Below are positions 56,936-64,000 of a DNA stretch of 64,000 nucleotides, piece by piece. The translations under genes and the position numbers were made by a program. The notes beneath the pieces were generated by a model. The model did not search any database. It was not told the DNA's origin and saw only the letters and a list, made by a program, of their open reading frames with translations. Origin of the DNA: Mesorhizobium onobrychidis (GTDB taxonomy: Bacteria > Pseudomonadota > Alphaproteobacteria > Rhizobiales > Rhizobiaceae); NCBI RefSeq assembly GCF_024707545.1, contig NZ_CP062229.1, forward strand, positions 4,507,501-4,571,500, in the 5' to 3' direction. Position 1 is the first letter of the stretch, and each line of letters starts with the position of its first letter.

Positions 56936-56961
56936 GTTGCCTGAGATCTGTACCGCCGCGC

Positions 56962-61158
<4,197 letters not shown>

Positions 61159-61288
61159 GCCGTTCTCCTTTTCGGGGTCCTCGAAAACCCCTTGCATCTA
61201 GCGCGGACCAAACGCCCGCCGACTTGATCGGCCATCGGCCGAAGAATTTGGTGCGTCCGGTCGCGGAAGCCGCGACCGGACGTCGTGC

Positions 61289-64000
<2,712 letters not shown>

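Larger units (their letters stand above)
56589..56961. other. Intergenic region between the sugar dehydrogenase and rpoC
   Basis: The 373 bases hold a large composite palindrome (56647-56816) and the rpoC terminator (56904-56935). No gene is visible. Confidence 0.8.

Overview
This window is alphaproteobacterial chromosome, most likely from the Rhizobiales and probably Mesorhizobium. The basis is high GC with C/G-ending codons, the order rpoB-rpoC // rpsL-rpsG-fusA-tuf-S10-spc-alpha with adk directly after secY, a GSII gene (glnII) divergent from a gstI-type small gene, and many RIME-like intergenic palindromes of the kind found in rhizobia. No prophage, CRISPR array, tRNA or rRNA gene was seen. 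The only recognisable mobile element is one complete IS481-family insertion sequence.

Left part (1-35.4 kb), mixed housekeeping genes. The 3' end of a cyclopropane-fatty-acid synthase is followed by an IS481-family element flanked by a 6-bp palindromic duplication (CCTAGG), which supplies the stop codon of both the host gene and the transposase, and then by a decayed cpdB fragment. Next come a type II NADH dehydrogenase with a 17-bp tandem repeat in its leader; a 5-formyl-THF cyclo-ligase family gene; an Lrp-type regulator divergent from ald; an outer-membrane protein made of two fused beta-barrels; a DUF1203 gene; a DapB-like reductase lacking the usual catalytic histidines; an OmpA-domain protein; a coupled cysK-alaX-sseA-GNAT operon; an SDR; an alpha/beta hydrolase; a DEAD-box helicase with a DEGD motif II; pccB with an M48 protease; nnr coupled to a large secreted CXXCH protein; the nitrogen block glnB-glnA / glnII / gstI with two sigma-54-type promoters; an MHS-family transporter with a large soluble insertion; and a leftward series degQ, rarA, crcB, RluA-type synthase, EamA transporter, ATP12.

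Middle and right part (35.5-54.7 kb), the translation superoperon on the minus strand. Reading leftwards it is rpsL, rpsG, fusA, tuf, rpsJ, rplC, rplD, rplW, rplB, rpsS, rplV, rpsC, rplP, rpmC, rpsQ, rplN, rplX, rplE, rpsN, rpsH, rplF, rplR, rpsE, rpmD, rplO, secY, adk, rpsM, rpsK, rpoA, rplQ, with a terminator hairpin after rplQ. Several junctions overlap (ATGA or TAATG), implying translational coupling, while other gaps hold palindromic repeats that must be transcribed with the operon.

Right end (54.7-64 kb). Between rpsL and rpoC lies a small plus-strand island: an unrecognised small protein and a sugar dehydrogenase of the Gfo/Idh/MocA family, bounded by a 16-bp tandem repeat and a large palindromic element. 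The window ends inside rpoB (N-terminus missing) after a complete rpoC.

The most noteworthy points are the shared target-derived stop codons at the IS, the double-barrel OMP, the DapB-like protein without catalytic His, the secreted CXXCH protein coupled to nnr, the repeat families inside the ribosomal operon and the 17-bp repeat before ndh. No obviously new multigene system was found; most of the window is conserved core genome.
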